Origin: an uncultured Bacteroidales bacterium
GTDB lineage: Bacteria > Bacteroidota > Bacteroidia > Bacteroidales > UBA932
Assembly (NCBI GenBank): GCA_900316045.1
Contig: ONBM01000007.1
Location: forward strand, 1 to 42,135
DNA: 42,135 nt
Reading direction: 5' to 3'
Numbering within the stretch: position 1 is the stretch's first letter; the number at the start of each line of letters is the position of its first letter. A program made the position numbers and the translations under genes. Of this stretch, positions 1 to 8,203 are shown piece by piece. The notes beneath the pieces were generated by a model, which did not search any database, was not told the DNA's origin, and saw nothing but the letters and a program-made list of their open reading frames with translations.

Positions 1-10
1 GCCTTAGCGG

Positions 11-109
11 CAGGGGTCGGAACCCCTGAGAGCGCTCCTCATGAGCTTCTGGGAAGCTCACTCCATTTTTATTTGGGTTACAAACATAGGGACTGTGTCG
101 TCCAGTCCC
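11..109. other. Three consecutive perfect hairpins, unidentified structured segment
   Basis: Three inverted repeats with 7-bp perfect stems follow each other: CAGGGGT/ACCCCTG (11-17 with 22-28), GAGCTTC/GAAGCTC (43-49 with 53-59, 3-nt loop) and GGGACTG/CAGTCCC (89-95 with 103-109). The density suggests a structured RNA or the end of a mobile element cut off by the window edge. I could not match it to a tRNA, tmRNA or riboswitch. The rest of 110-740 shows nothing I can support as a gene. Confidence 0.4.
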
Positions 110-766
110 AGAAATAGACCGTTGCGCAGGACAGCCACCCCTTTCCTAGGCCAGATGTACAACCCTGTTTGAGCAGCCGAAAAAGCATCTGCCCTTGAAG
201 AAGAGTCGGATCAAGCCCCCTTTACTTGAATCAAGTCCAAAACCATCGAGATCCGAGGCGGTCAAAAGTCGCATTTCGCTTTCTCCTTTTCATGGGTCAC
301 GTGCAAAATCCGCTATTTAAGAATGCACGTGCTTACCTTGTAACGAATTGCCCTCCGAACGGCATTTGGAGGCGATTGCCAGAAGCATGACAGAAATATG
401 TAATCTGACCTGAACACGACAGAGATAAAGGAAGAGATTGCATGCGCATCGTTCTTCCCTATACACGAGCGAAGTGAATTTTCTGAGTGATCGCTTATTA
501 ACCGCCATCCTATTCAAACGCCCCCTCGCACAGTTAAGCTCCATTCGTTCATCCTGTGACAAATGCTTGGGTCCCTATCCGGATACTTTTGCCGTGCAAA
601 CAAACAATTATGAGCTTGAAGGATTCATCCGTGCAAATAGCGGGCGTGGCACTATTCATTGCAGCGCAGCGTAATGAGACTGCGCCCGCCCAGGGGTGCT
701 TTTAGAAGCTGGGTAGGGCATGCCGTTATGTTGCGTAGCGCTTTCTAATGCAAACATGCCAGCCCG

Positions 767-985
767 CTAATTGCAAACGCAGAAAGGGAATCGTTGAATG
801 CTGCCTGAATTCAGCAACCATTACTCCGCTCACCAATTGCAAACGTAGAGATGGAATCGTTGAATGCTGCCTGAATTCAGCAACCATTACTCCGCTCACC
901 AATTGCAAACGTAGAGATGGAATCGCTGAATGTTGCCATCCTGTTATATGATGCCGCCCGCCAATTGCAAACGTAGGAATAGAAT
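767..985. repeat. Tandem repeat array, 66-bp unit
   Basis: Units start at 767, 833, 899 and 961 with an AATTGCAAACG-type beginning. The first two spacings are exactly 66 bp. The first two units are nearly identical and carry the palindrome CTGAATTCAG. The third unit diverges after about 35 bases and the fourth is only a fragment. Both strands stay open across it, which is a by-product of repetition and not evidence of a protein. No function can be assigned. Confidence 0.8.
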
Positions 986-1122
986 CGGCTCCGGACTACG
1001 GGATGGGTGGAGGAAGATTCTGAAACAAGTGCAGGATGGCGGTATGGTAGGCTTGGGATGTCGTTGTGGGTTGTGCTGAATGAAGTAGAGATTCGCAAGG
1101 ATGACGGGGGGTGTTTAGAAAG

Positions 1123-1590
1123 GAGAGCGTCGGTTGTGCGGGATGAGCGTTGTGGAATTTCGCAAAGGGCTGTCGGAGCATGTCCTTCCTGGGGCTCTGC
1201 AAAGGGGTGTCGGTCGACAACGTGGCTCTTGGAAGGCCTCGATGTCGAGACATGCCCTTCCCTGCGCACTTCTGTGCGGCCTGCCTCGACAGCGTTTTGC
1301 GAGACGCTTCTTCAGAACGGTTTGAATATCCGTATCAGATTCTTTTACCGCATCATCGACAAGGTTTTGTGAAACCTTGAAGAGAGGTCATGATTATTCA
1401 CAATCGTAGGCAATGGTGATATTCATTATAAAATAGTTCAGTAAAAGACGGAGCTTGTCGGCGAAGTAAATCGTTGGCGACGGTGACATTTATTATAAGT
1501 GCCTAGAACACATATTCCCATTGCCGACCCCGGTTCTGGAAGCCGGGTGGGCGACGCAGTCCCTCATTATAAGCCAGCAGGTGGCACTAT
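1123..1590 (+). repeat. Interspersed nested-inverted-repeat element, copy 1
   Basis: This segment matches 35133-35545 read on the other strand, roughly 80% by eye. It contains four related ~19-base motifs. Two of type TTCGCAAAGGGCTGTCGG lie at 1158-1177 and 1196-1217. Two of the reverse-complement type TCGACAGCGTTTTGCGAG lie at 1286-1304 and 1356-1374. The outer and inner pairs could therefore fold into one nested structure. Copy 1 also has an internal duplication of about 58 bp near 1408-1500 (GTAGGCAATGGTGA and GTTGGCGACGGTGA versions) that copy 2 lacks. Short frames of about 60 codons are partly preserved in both copies, but their stops differ and substitutions do not favour third positions. 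I treat it as a non-coding element of unknown kind. Confidence 0.7.
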
Positions 1591-1626
1591 GCTGTTCCAG
1601 ATGAATTCACGTACTTCTGTGCGAGG

Positions 1627-2060
1627 GCTTTGCGGTGTGCAAAAGGGCTGATTCGCACACCGATAGGTGGGGCGAGGGTTTTGCGGGGTGCTTCGGGCTG
1701 TGCACTTTGCACTGCGTGCACCGCATTAAGGCAGTTTCGCGCACCGGGACGGGGTTTCGGGCTTTGCGGTGTGTAAAAGGGTCGATTCGCGCACCGGGAC
1801 GGGGTTTCGGGCTTTGCGGTGTGTAAAAGGGTCGATTCGCACACCGGACAGGTGCTTCGGGCTTTGCGGTGTGTAAAAGGGTCGATTCGCACACCGGACA
1901 GGTGCTTCGGGCTTCGCGGTGTGTAAAAGGGTCGATTCGCACACCGGACAGGTGCTTCGGGCTTCGCGGTGTGCAAAAGCCTCGATTCGCACACCGGACA
2001 GGTGCTTCGGGCTTCGCGGTGTGCAAAAGCCTCGATTCGCACACCGGACAGGGGATTTCG
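1627..2060. repeat. Palindromic tandem array, 50-bp unit
   Basis: Units of exactly 50 bp start at 1761, 1811, 1861, 1911, 1961 and 2011, with degenerate units from 1627. Each contains the palindromic arms CGGTGTGC and GCACACCG around a loop of about 14 bases, followed by a GGACAGGTGCTTCGGGC-type spacer that is also conserved. Because the spacer is conserved, this is not a CRISPR. All three minus-strand frames stay open across the array. Two more units of the same family with the same 50-bp spacing lie at 30355-30434 in the opposite orientation. Confidence 0.85.
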
Positions 2061-2070
2061 GAAGCGGGTA

Positions 2071-2101
2071 TTTGACAAGGTTAGGATTTTTTTTAATTTT
2101 G
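2071..2101 (+). promoter_or_regulatory. Bacteroidetes-type promoter for the pRiA4b-like gene and miaA
   Basis: TTTG (2071-2074), 19 bases, then TAATTTTG (2094-2101) fits the Bacteroidetes -33/-7 consensus TTTG / TAnnTTTG exactly. Transcription would begin near 2108, which favours ATG 2124 over the upstream TTG at 2112. Confidence 0.75.
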
Positions 2102-2123
2102 TAAACTACTTTTGATTACGATT

Positions 2124-2738
2124 ATGATTTACTCTTACAGGGTTACTCTGGCCGGTATTAAGGGCTTTTACAGAATTTACGAGATGAGTGGCTCCACCAC
2201 TTTATACGATTTCCATAAGCAAATGCGTTCTGATATGGAATTCGCCCAGGATCAACTCATCATGTTCAAGGCTTTGGACGATGTGGGCGGAGTCGTTGCC
2301 AGGTATGGCCTTTTTGATCTTGGCAATGGGACTGTGGATAAGGTCACTGTTGAGCAGACCGCTAAGGCCGGAGTGAAGTCTTTCATATATTTTTATGATG
2401 TCCTGAACAAGAAAAGCGTCATTGTCACTCTGGAGAGCATCCGGGAGGGCAACGGTGGCATTCCGATGATAGTAGATTCAAAAGGTCCGAACCCGATAGA
2501 GTTTGAAAACGGTTACGTGGCTTTCGAGGATCTGCCTGATTCTCAGCGTCATCTCCCTGGCCAGAAGCCAGATTGGGATTCGTTGGAGGAGGAAGATGAC
2601 AAAGACGAAGATGAAGGTGCTGGTTCAGGCGATGACAGCTCGGACGAAGACGATGATAAGGACGATGATGACGAGAAGGACGATGGCGATGAAGACGGGA
2701 AGGAAGTCTACGACGGCACGGAAGACCTTTTGCTCTAG
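2124..2738 (+). CDS. Plasmid pRiA4b ORF-3-like family protein with acidic tail
   Basis: About 204 residues. The first ~130 resemble the PRiA4_ORF3 family, with the typical opening YSYRVTLAGIKGFYRIYE and a WDSLEEEDD segment at the end of the domain. The family is named after a plasmid ORF and has no established biochemical role. From about residue 155 the chain is almost only Asp, Glu, Lys and Ser, a strongly acidic and probably disordered tail. I start it at ATG 2124 because the promoter at 2071-2101 places the transcript start close to the alternative TTG at 2112. miaA begins 3 bases after the stop, so the two genes are probably co-transcribed. The family call rests on the N-terminal pattern. 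Confidence 0.8.
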   Translation: MIYSYRVTLAGIKGFYRIYEMSGSTTLYDFHKQMRSDMEFAQDQLIMFKALDDVGGVVARYGLFDLGNGTVDKVTVEQTAKAGVKSFIYFYDVLNKKSVIVTLESIREGNGGIPMIVDSKGPNPIEFENGYVAFEDLPDSQRHLPGQKPDWDSLEEEDDKDEDEGAGSGDDSSDEDDDKDDDDEKDDGDEDGKEVYDGTEDLLL

Positions 2739-2741
2739 AGC

Positions 2742-3602
2742 ATGGAGCGGCGCCTTCTGATAGTCCTCGGGCCAACTGCCGTAGGAAAATCTGAATATGC
2801 CGTTTCAGAAGCCCTTAAATATGGGTCTCCAGTAATCTCATGCGACTCAAGACAGATTTTTAAGAATATGACGATAGGGACTGCTGTCCCGGATGCTTCA
2901 CTGCTTACCGCCGTGAAGCATTATTTCATTCAGACAGTCCCGGTTACGGAGACATTCTCGGCTGGCGATTATGAGCTCCAGGCTATTTCTTTAATAGAAA
3001 AGCTATTCAGCGAAGGCCACGAGACCCTCGTAATGGCTGGTGGCTCTATGCTTTATGTCGATGCCATATGCAAAGGCCTGGATGACTTGCCAGACGGAAA
3101 TCAGCAGCTTCGGGACGAACTTTGGCAGCAGCTGAAAGAAGAAGGAGTGGGCGCCTTGGCAGAGCAGCTGCGGCGATTGGATCCTGCGACATATTCAAAA
3201 ATAGACATCCAGAACAGCCAGAGGGTGATAAGGGCGCTGGAAGTCTGCATCCAGGCGGGTAAGCCTTTTTCTTCGTTCAAGACAGGCATCGTGCGGGAAA
3301 GGAACTTCAAGATTGAAAAAATAGGTCTCAGGCGGCCGAAGGAAGAATTATATTCAAGAATTAATCAGAGGGTTCTGAATATGCTGTCGGCTGGCCTTGA
3401 AGAGGAGGTTCGCTCCCTCTTGCCATACCGCAAGCGCCAGGCTCTCCAGACTGTCGGATACAAAGAAATGTTTGAATATATAGACGAAAAAATCCCGCTG
3501 GAAGAGGCTGTGCGCCTCATTCAGCGGAATACTCGTCATTATGCTAAGCGCCAGATGACTTGGTGGCGCAAGGATCCATCGGTCAAATGGATTGATTTAT
3601 GA
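2742..3602 (+). CDS. miaA: tRNA dimethylallyltransferase
   Basis: This enzyme transfers a dimethylallyl group to N6 of A37 in tRNAs that read UNN codons, a cytoplasmic step in i6A/ms2i6A formation. The 286-residue protein has the P-loop GPTAVGKS at residues 10-17 and the following ISCDSRQIFKNMTIGTA segment that contains the conserved catalytic Asp. An AGGSMLYVDAICKGL stretch follows near residue 100, and the RVIRALEV tRNA-binding motif comes in the second half. The length is slightly below the usual ~300 but all core motifs are present. It follows the pRiA4b-like gene by 3 bases and converges on the DUF3127 gene. Confidence 0.96.
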   Translation: MERRLLIVLGPTAVGKSEYAVSEALKYGSPVISCDSRQIFKNMTIGTAVPDASLLTAVKHYFIQTVPVTETFSAGDYELQAISLIEKLFSEGHETLVMAGGSMLYVDAICKGLDDLPDGNQQLRDELWQQLKEEGVGALAEQLRRLDPATYSKIDIQNSQRVIRALEVCIQAGKPFSSFKTGIVRERNFKIEKIGLRRPKEELYSRINQRVLNMLSAGLEEEVRSLLPYRKRQALQTVGYKEMFEYIDEKIPLEEAVRLIQRNTRHYAKRQMTWWRKDPSVKWIDL

Positions 3603-3612
3603 ATAATCCCCT

Positions 3613-4014
3613 CTAGAATGGCAGATCTTCGCTCTCGCCGGAACCAGGTTCTGGCATATCCTCTATTGAAGGGGCTGGCGCCTGTGGCTGGGCTGGCGCA
3701 GCCTGTTGATGCGGAGCCTGCGCTCCTTGATCAGGAGAGATCCTCCAGGCGCGGATGTCGTTGTACCAGCGCCCATTATATTCCCTTGCACGCACGTTGA
3801 ATGAAACCCTGACTTGGTCTCCCACTGCGAATTTATCCAGTTCGGTGACTAAATTATCCCCGAAAGCGGTAAATAGAGTTTTAGACGTGAAGTTTCCATC
3901 AGGGTACTCGACCAGAAAATCCTGCTTTTTCCAAGGTCCTCTGGCGCTTTGCCCGCTGATGACGTTGAATTTCTGGCTAATACGGCCATCTATTTCAAGA
4001 TTTGGCATATTCAT
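3613..4014 (-). CDS. DUF3127 family OB-fold, SSB-like protein
   Basis: A 133-residue protein matching the DUF3127 family of Bacteroidetes. The first ~95 residues look like an OB fold, with RGPWKKQDFLVEYPDG and a VRVSFNVRAREYNGRWYND strand pair. A Gln/Pro/Ala-rich linker follows, then a short acidic tip ending DLPF. That architecture parallels single-stranded-DNA-binding proteins, whose acidic aromatic C-terminus recruits partners. DNA binding is inferred from the fold, not shown. The start is ambiguous between ATG 4014 and ATG 4008 (M-N-M). Its 3' end converges on miaA. Confidence 0.85.
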   Translation of the reverse strand: MNMPNLEIDGRISQKFNVISGQSARGPWKKQDFLVEYPDGNFTSKTLFTAFGDNLVTELDKFAVGDQVRVSFNVRAREYNGRWYNDIRAWRISPDQGAQAPHQQAAPAQPQAPAPSIEDMPEPGSGESEDLPF

Positions 4015-4042
4015 TAATATTTTTCAGGTTTGCTGCTTCATC

Positions 4043-4074
4043 AAAAAACCTGCCAGGCAATTGAACCCGGCAGG
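4043..4074 (-). terminator. Intrinsic terminator of the FKBP gene
   Basis: On the minus strand a 9-bp stem (4066-4074 with 4049-4057, one G-U pair) encloses TTCAATTG and is followed directly by six U residues (A run at 4043-4048). It sits just beyond the FKBP stop codon and before the DUF3127 start. Confidence 0.8.
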
Positions 4075-4099
4075 CTTCAATTGATGTGCTGAGAATCAA

Positions 4100-4912
4100 T
4101 TATTTCTTAGCCGGATCTTCAGCAGGAGCTGGCTCTACGTAATGCTTTACGGAATCGAGCTTAATCTCGAATACGAGAGGAGAGTTAGGCTCGATGCCCT
4201 GGTTTCCGCGCTCGCCATAGCCAAGCTTTGAAGGAACGTAAAGAGTGGCCTTTCCGCCTTCCTTGAGGAGCTGAAGTCCCTCAGTCCAGCCAGGAATCAC
4301 CCTGTTCAGAAGCAGCATTGCAGACTTGTCTCCATCTTTAACTTCCTCGATGACTTCTCCGTCTTTGTTAGACAGTTTGTAGTGAACATATACAGTGTCC
4401 TTAGAACCTGGCTGTTCACCTGTGCCGGCATCTTGGAGAATGTACTGAAGTCCGCTCTCCGTTACCTGAACGCCTTCCTTGGCCTTGTTTGCCTCAAGGA
4501 ATTTGTCCTCGTCAAGTTTGTTGACTGCTGCTACATACATCTGCCTTTTCTCAAGATAGCTGTTGATGATCTCACCCATCTGCTCAGGACTAATCTTGAA
4601 CTGTTTTGCGAAATTGGTATCTCGCTGATTACCCTTAGCATTGACGAAATCGTTGATTCCCTTCATTACTTGCTTGTAATTAAGGTCGCCAAAGTTATAA
4701 CCTTTGACCATGCTTCCCCAGTTGATGCCAAGCAGATAGCTGACGGAATCTACGAGAGATTTTGCAGGTTTGAGGCTTGCTGGATTTACGGCACTTTGAG
4801 CGACGGCGGTGCTATCGTTGCCAGCGCCGCTGTTGGATGCCTTCTTCCCTGGGTTGCAGGACACAGCGGCAACTAGAACCATTGCGGCTGCGAAGAATTT
4901 AAGACTTTTCAT
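4100..4912 (-). CDS. FKBP-type peptidyl-prolyl cis-trans isomerase, lipoprotein
   Basis: A 270-residue envelope protein that should catalyse cis-trans isomerisation at proline bonds. The N-terminus MKSLKFFAAAMVLVAAVSC is a lipoprotein signal peptide, with the lipobox Cys at residue 19. Residues ~50-150 form the helical FKBP N-terminal dimerisation-type domain. The C-terminal FKBP domain begins near GLQYILQDAGTG and contains DTVYVHYKLSNKDGEVIEE, LNRVIPGWTEGLQLLKEGG and KLGYGERG. Expression is from its own upstream region, where CAAATATC at 4972-4979 reads GATATTTG on the minus strand, one mismatch from the -7 consensus. A good terminator lies downstream at 4043-4074. The gene is divergent from recQ. 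Confidence 0.93.
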   Translation of the reverse strand: MKSLKFFAAAMVLVAAVSCNPGKKASNSGAGNDSTAVAQSAVNPASLKPAKSLVDSVSYLLGINWGSMVKGYNFGDLNYKQVMKGINDFVNAKGNQRDTNFAKQFKISPEQMGEIINSYLEKRQMYVAAVNKLDEDKFLEANKAKEGVQVTESGLQYILQDAGTGEQPGSKDTVYVHYKLSNKDGEVIEEVKDGDKSAMLLLNRVIPGWTEGLQLLKEGGKATLYVPSKLGYGERGNQGIEPNSPLVFEIKLDSVKHYVEPAPAEDPAKK

Positions 4913-5023
4913 GATATTTATAATTTATAAGTTTCGCAATTAATCCCTTGTCTTTTGGGAGATTCGAGCTGCAAATATCGTAAAAATTCTTGACATTACT
5001 AAATAATAATAGTTTAGAAAATC

Positions 5024-5054
5024 TTGATAAAAAGAAAAAGATAATCTATATTTA
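5024..5054 (+). promoter_or_regulatory. Probable recQ promoter
   Basis: TTG (5024-5026), 20 bases, then TATATTTA (5047-5054), one mismatch from TAnnTTTG. It predicts transcription from about 5060, so ATG 5081 fits better than the TTG at 5057. Confidence 0.55.
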
Positions 5055-5080
5055 TATTGTTAAAGATAGCTGATGACCGG

Positions 5081-7294
5081 ATGAATGTAGATTCTGAACT
5101 GCTTCGCTCCAAACTGAAAGAGTTTTTCGGATACGATACTTTCAAAGGAGATCAAGAAAAAATCATTCATAATCTTCTAGATGGAAGAGATACTTTCGTG
5201 CTTATGCCAACAGGCGCAGGCAAGTCACTTTGTTTTCAGCTTCCGGCGCTCGTGATGGAAGGAACGGCTATCGTAATCTCGCCGTTGATAGCCCTCATGA
5301 AAAACCAGGTTGATGCCATTCGTGGTTTCGTTTCCGATAACAATGGTGGCATAGCTCATTTCCTTAATTCTTCACTGAATAAGGTTCAGCTTCAGGAAGT
5401 CAGACAGGATGTGCACTCTGGCGTCACGAAGCTTTTGTACGTGGCTCCTGAGTCCTTGACGAAGGAAGACAACGTGGAATTACTGAAAGACGTAAAGATT
5501 TCTTTCTACGCAGTGGACGAGGCTCACTGCATCTCTGAGTGGGGGCACGATTTCAGGCCTGAGTACAGGAGAATCAGGGAAATAGTAGATGAAATAGGCC
5601 GTGCTCCTATCATCGCCCTCACGGCAACGGCTACGCCTAAGGTGCAGAGCGACATATTAAAAAATCTGGGGATAACGGGGGCTGACATATTCAAGTCGTC
5701 ATTTAATCGCCCTAACCTTTATTATGAGGTGAAGGACAAGGTTGAGCCAGAGAAAGACATAATAAAATACATCAAGAAAAATCCCGGGAAGTCAGGGATT
5801 ATCTACTGCCTTAGCAGAAAGAAGGTGGAGGAGATGGCCAATCTTCTTAACATTAATGGCATAAAAGCCCTTCCTTACCATGCCGGCCTGGATGCAAAGG
5901 TTCGGGCAGAGAACCAGGACAGGTTCTTGATGCAGGATGTGGACGTGATCGTTGCTACCATAGCTTTCGGCATGGGCATCGACAAGCCGGACGTAAGGTT
6001 CGTCATTCATTATGACTTCCCGAAAAGCATCGAAGGGTATTATCAGGAAACTGGCCGCGCAGGTAGAGACGGAGAGGGTGCGGACTGCATCGCCTATTAT
6101 AGCTATAAAGATATCGAGAAGCTGGAAAAGCTCAAGCATGGCAAACCAATTGCGGAGCAGGAAATCAATAGTCAGCTTCTTATAGAGACCGTCGCATATG
6201 CTGAGTCGAACCAGTGCCGCAGGAAGCTGCTCCTGAACTATTTTGGCGAGGATTACGCTCAGGATAACTGTGGGGCTTGCGACAACTGCCTGAATCCTAA
6301 ACCGACATTCGATGGCATGAAGGAGATGCTCCTGGTAATTAGGCTGATAAAATCTTTGCCGGAGCATTTCAAGATGGAGCATCTGGCGGCAATCTTAGCC
6401 GGCAAGTCAAATGCTCTAATTAAATCTTATAAGCATGATAAGCTGGAGCTTTTCGGGGCTGGGGCAAAGCACGATGAGAAGTTCTGGACATCGGTCATTC
6501 ATCAGGGCCTGGTTGAACATCTGCTGGAGAAGGAGATAGAGTCTTACGGCCTCATTTACGTGACGAAGAAAGGCGCAGAGTTCGCTGCAAAGCCGCACGA
6601 GATTCGTCTGGTGAAAGAGAGGGAATTCCAGAGCAATAATACCGATGACGCCGATGATGATGAGGCTGCAATAGCCTCTAACATGAAAGGCGGCGGAGGC
6701 GGAGATGCCACGCTGCTCTCAATGCTAAAAGATTTGCGTAAGGATGTTTCTAAGAATCTTCATCTGCAGCCTTGGATAATATTCAGCGATCAGGCTCTGG
6801 AAGACATGTCAATCCTTTACCCTATCAGTATTGCCGAATTGCAGAACTGCCAGGGCGTCGGTGCTGGTAAGGCTAATAAGTTCGGCCAGGAGTTCGTAGA
6901 CCTCATAAAGAAATACGTGGACGAGAATGAGATCACTCGCCCGGAGGATTTCGTCGTGAAGTTTGCCCCGTCGAAGGCTGCGGACAAAGTTTATATTATC
7001 ACCAGCATAGACCGCAGGATACCGCTGGAGGACATCGCCGAGGCAAAGGGGCTGGAGATGGGAGACCTTCTGAATGAGATAGAGGCAATCGTGGCTTCGG
7101 GCACGAAGCTGGACCTGAACTATGACATAAACGCCAATGTGGACGAAGATGTCATAGAGGATATTTATAATTATTTCAAGGAAGAGGCTGTCTCGGACTC
7201 TGTCGAGGAGGCAATGAAAGTCTTAGGACCTGATTATGAGGAGATGGAAATCAGGCTGGTGCGCATAAAGTTCCTTTGCGAAATAGCCAATTAA
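5081..7294 (+). CDS. recQ: ATP-dependent DNA helicase RecQ
   Basis: A 3'-5' DNA helicase of recombination and fork repair. Motifs in order: helicase motif I PTGAGKS (residues ~43-49), the DEAH box in AVDEAHCISEWGHDFRPEYR (~140), motif III TATATPKV, motif V and VI region with IAFGMGIDKPDVRFVIHYD and QETGRAGRDG. Next comes the RecQ-C-terminal zinc site with CRRKLLLNYFGE and NCGACDNC. An HRDC domain follows near residue 570 (IELQNCQGVGAGKA-like turn), then a C-terminal helical extension of ~110 residues. The total of about 737 residues is longer than the ~610 of E. coli RecQ but usual for Bacteroidetes. The gene ends in a 4-bp overlap with the convergent PHP gene. Confidence 0.96.
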   Translation: MNVDSELLRSKLKEFFGYDTFKGDQEKIIHNLLDGRDTFVLMPTGAGKSLCFQLPALVMEGTAIVISPLIALMKNQVDAIRGFVSDNNGGIAHFLNSSLNKVQLQEVRQDVHSGVTKLLYVAPESLTKEDNVELLKDVKISFYAVDEAHCISEWGHDFRPEYRRIREIVDEIGRAPIIALTATATPKVQSDILKNLGITGADIFKSSFNRPNLYYEVKDKVEPEKDIIKYIKKNPGKSGIIYCLSRKKVEEMANLLNINGIKALPYHAGLDAKVRAENQDRFLMQDVDVIVATIAFGMGIDKPDVRFVIHYDFPKSIEGYYQETGRAGRDGEGADCIAYYSYKDIEKLEKLKHGKPIAEQEINSQLLIETVAYAESNQCRRKLLLNYFGEDYAQDNCGACDNCLNPKPTFDGMKEMLLVIRLIKSLPEHFKMEHLAAILAGKSNALIKSYKHDKLELFGAGAKHDEKFWTSVIHQGLVEHLLEKEIESYGLIYVTKKGAEFAAKPHEIRLVKEREFQSNNTDDADDDEAAIASNMKGGGGGDATLLSMLKDLRKDVSKNLHLQPWIIFSDQALEDMSILYPISIAELQNCQGVGAGKANKFGQEFVDLIKKYVDENEITRPEDFVVKFAPSKAADKVYIITSIDRRIPLEDIAEAKGLEMGDLLNEIEAIVASGTKLDLNYDINANVDEDVIEDIYNYFKEEAVSDSVEEAMKVLGPDYEEMEIRLVRIKFLCEIAN

Positions 7295-8148
7295 ATATTC
7301 ACGAGCTTGACTTTGCGGTTTTCGAAATGCCCCAGGCGGCGGAAACCGCAAGATTTTATGAACTGGGCGTAGTAATCGAATTTGTCCCCGATTCTTTCCG
7401 TGTCGTGAGCGTCTGAGCCGAGCGTGAGAATCTCGCCTCCTAGCTCCAGGAAGCGGATGAGTATGTCTCTGTCCAGCTCTGGGGTTCTCAGTCCATATTT
7501 CTTGTATGTTTTCGTGTTGATTTCCAGTCCTTTCCCGTTCTGGGCGAGGAAAGTGAGCAGCTCATCGAATAAATCGGCGAAATCGTGATACGTTATGCTT
7601 TCTTTTGGGTAAGGTGCGTAGCGAGCCACGTAGTCGAAGTGGCCGATTATGTCGAATCCTTCGCCTAGCCACTTAGCCTCCTTAAGTATCGTTTCCAAGT
7701 AATGCCCGTATGCTTCTTTCCAGTTCTTCCCTTTGTAGTAAACTCCTCCGCAATATGGGTCAACGTCATCTAAGTAATGCACCGAAGCGATTATCTCGTC
7801 GAATTGGTGGCTGGCGACATATTCCTTTATCTTAGGCCTGCAGGAATTGTAGAGTCCTATCTCTACGCCCTTCAGCAACCTGAATTTTTTTGCTGCCGTC
7901 CTGCCATATTTCCCGTCGAGGATCAGCCCGCGGATCCTGTCTATCTCGGCTTGCTGGGCAGGCACGTTGAATTCTTCGTTCACTATGGGCTCGAAATCAG
8001 CCTTCATCGGTGGGACATAGAAATCACAGTGGTCGGTGAAACATATTCCTCCCAATCCTTTTTCTATTGCTGCTTTCGTGCTTTTCTCTACAGTGGTGCG
8101 TTCGCCGTCGAATGAAAACTGGCTATGAGCGTGAGTATCATAAATCAT
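7291..8148 (-). CDS. PHP-domain phosphatase, histidinol-phosphatase-like
   Basis: A ~285-residue metal-dependent phosphoesterase of the PHP superfamily. Metal-ligand motifs are visible: DTHAHSQFSFDGE at the N-terminus, CFTDHCDF near residue 38, GVEIGLY near residue 95, ASVHYLDD near residue 120, GHFDYVARY, and the terminal LGSDAHDTERIG. This pattern is typical of HisK/HolPase-type histidinol-phosphate phosphatases, but no other histidine-biosynthesis gene is present here, so the substrate is not certain. I place the start at ATG 8148; an in-frame GTG lies two codons upstream at 8154. It converges on recQ with a 4-bp overlap. Confidence 0.85.
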   Translation of the reverse strand: MIYDTHAHSQFSFDGERTTVEKSTKAAIEKGLGGICFTDHCDFYVPPMKADFEPIVNEEFNVPAQQAEIDRIRGLILDGKYGRTAAKKFRLLKGVEIGLYNSCRPKIKEYVASHQFDEIIASVHYLDDVDPYCGGVYYKGKNWKEAYGHYLETILKEAKWLGEGFDIIGHFDYVARYAPYPKESITYHDFADLFDELLTFLAQNGKGLEINTKTYKKYGLRTPELDRDILIRFLELGGEILTLGSDAHDTERIGDKFDYYAQFIKSCGFRRLGHFENRKVKLVNI

Positions 8149-8172
8149 ATTCACGAATATAGCAAAAATTCT

Positions 8173-8180
8173 TAAATTTG
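8173..8180 (+). promoter_or_regulatory. -7 element TAAATTTG upstream of the DUF308 gene
   Basis: TAAATTTG matches the Bacteroidetes -7 consensus 24 bases before the start at 8204. No clear TTTG is found at the expected -33 position. Confidence 0.5.
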
Positions 8181-8203
8181 TAGTTCATTGAAATGGAAAA
8201 GAT

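Noticed and set aside
1..60. tRNA or tmRNA end (T-arm-like hairpin)
   Set aside because: The reverse-strand loop begins TTC but lacks the conserved purine, and no matching acceptor, anticodon arm or CCA could be found.
996..1253. Short protein shared by both copies of the nested-repeat element
   Set aside because: Similar frames exist in both copies, but at least two phases are equally open, the stops differ and substitutions do not favour third codon positions.
1627..2060. CRISPR array
   Set aside because: The spacers are as conserved as the palindromic repeats, the 50-bp unit is copied whole, and no cas gene is present.
1587..2078. A 145-163 residue Arg/Pro-rich protein on the minus strand
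   Set aside because: All three minus frames are open because the tandem unit lacks stops; the translations are the same repeat in rotated frames and have no start signal or conserved domain.
5057..5080. TTG start for RecQ
   Set aside because: The predicted promoter starts transcription at about this position, and the conserved N-terminus begins at ATG 5081.
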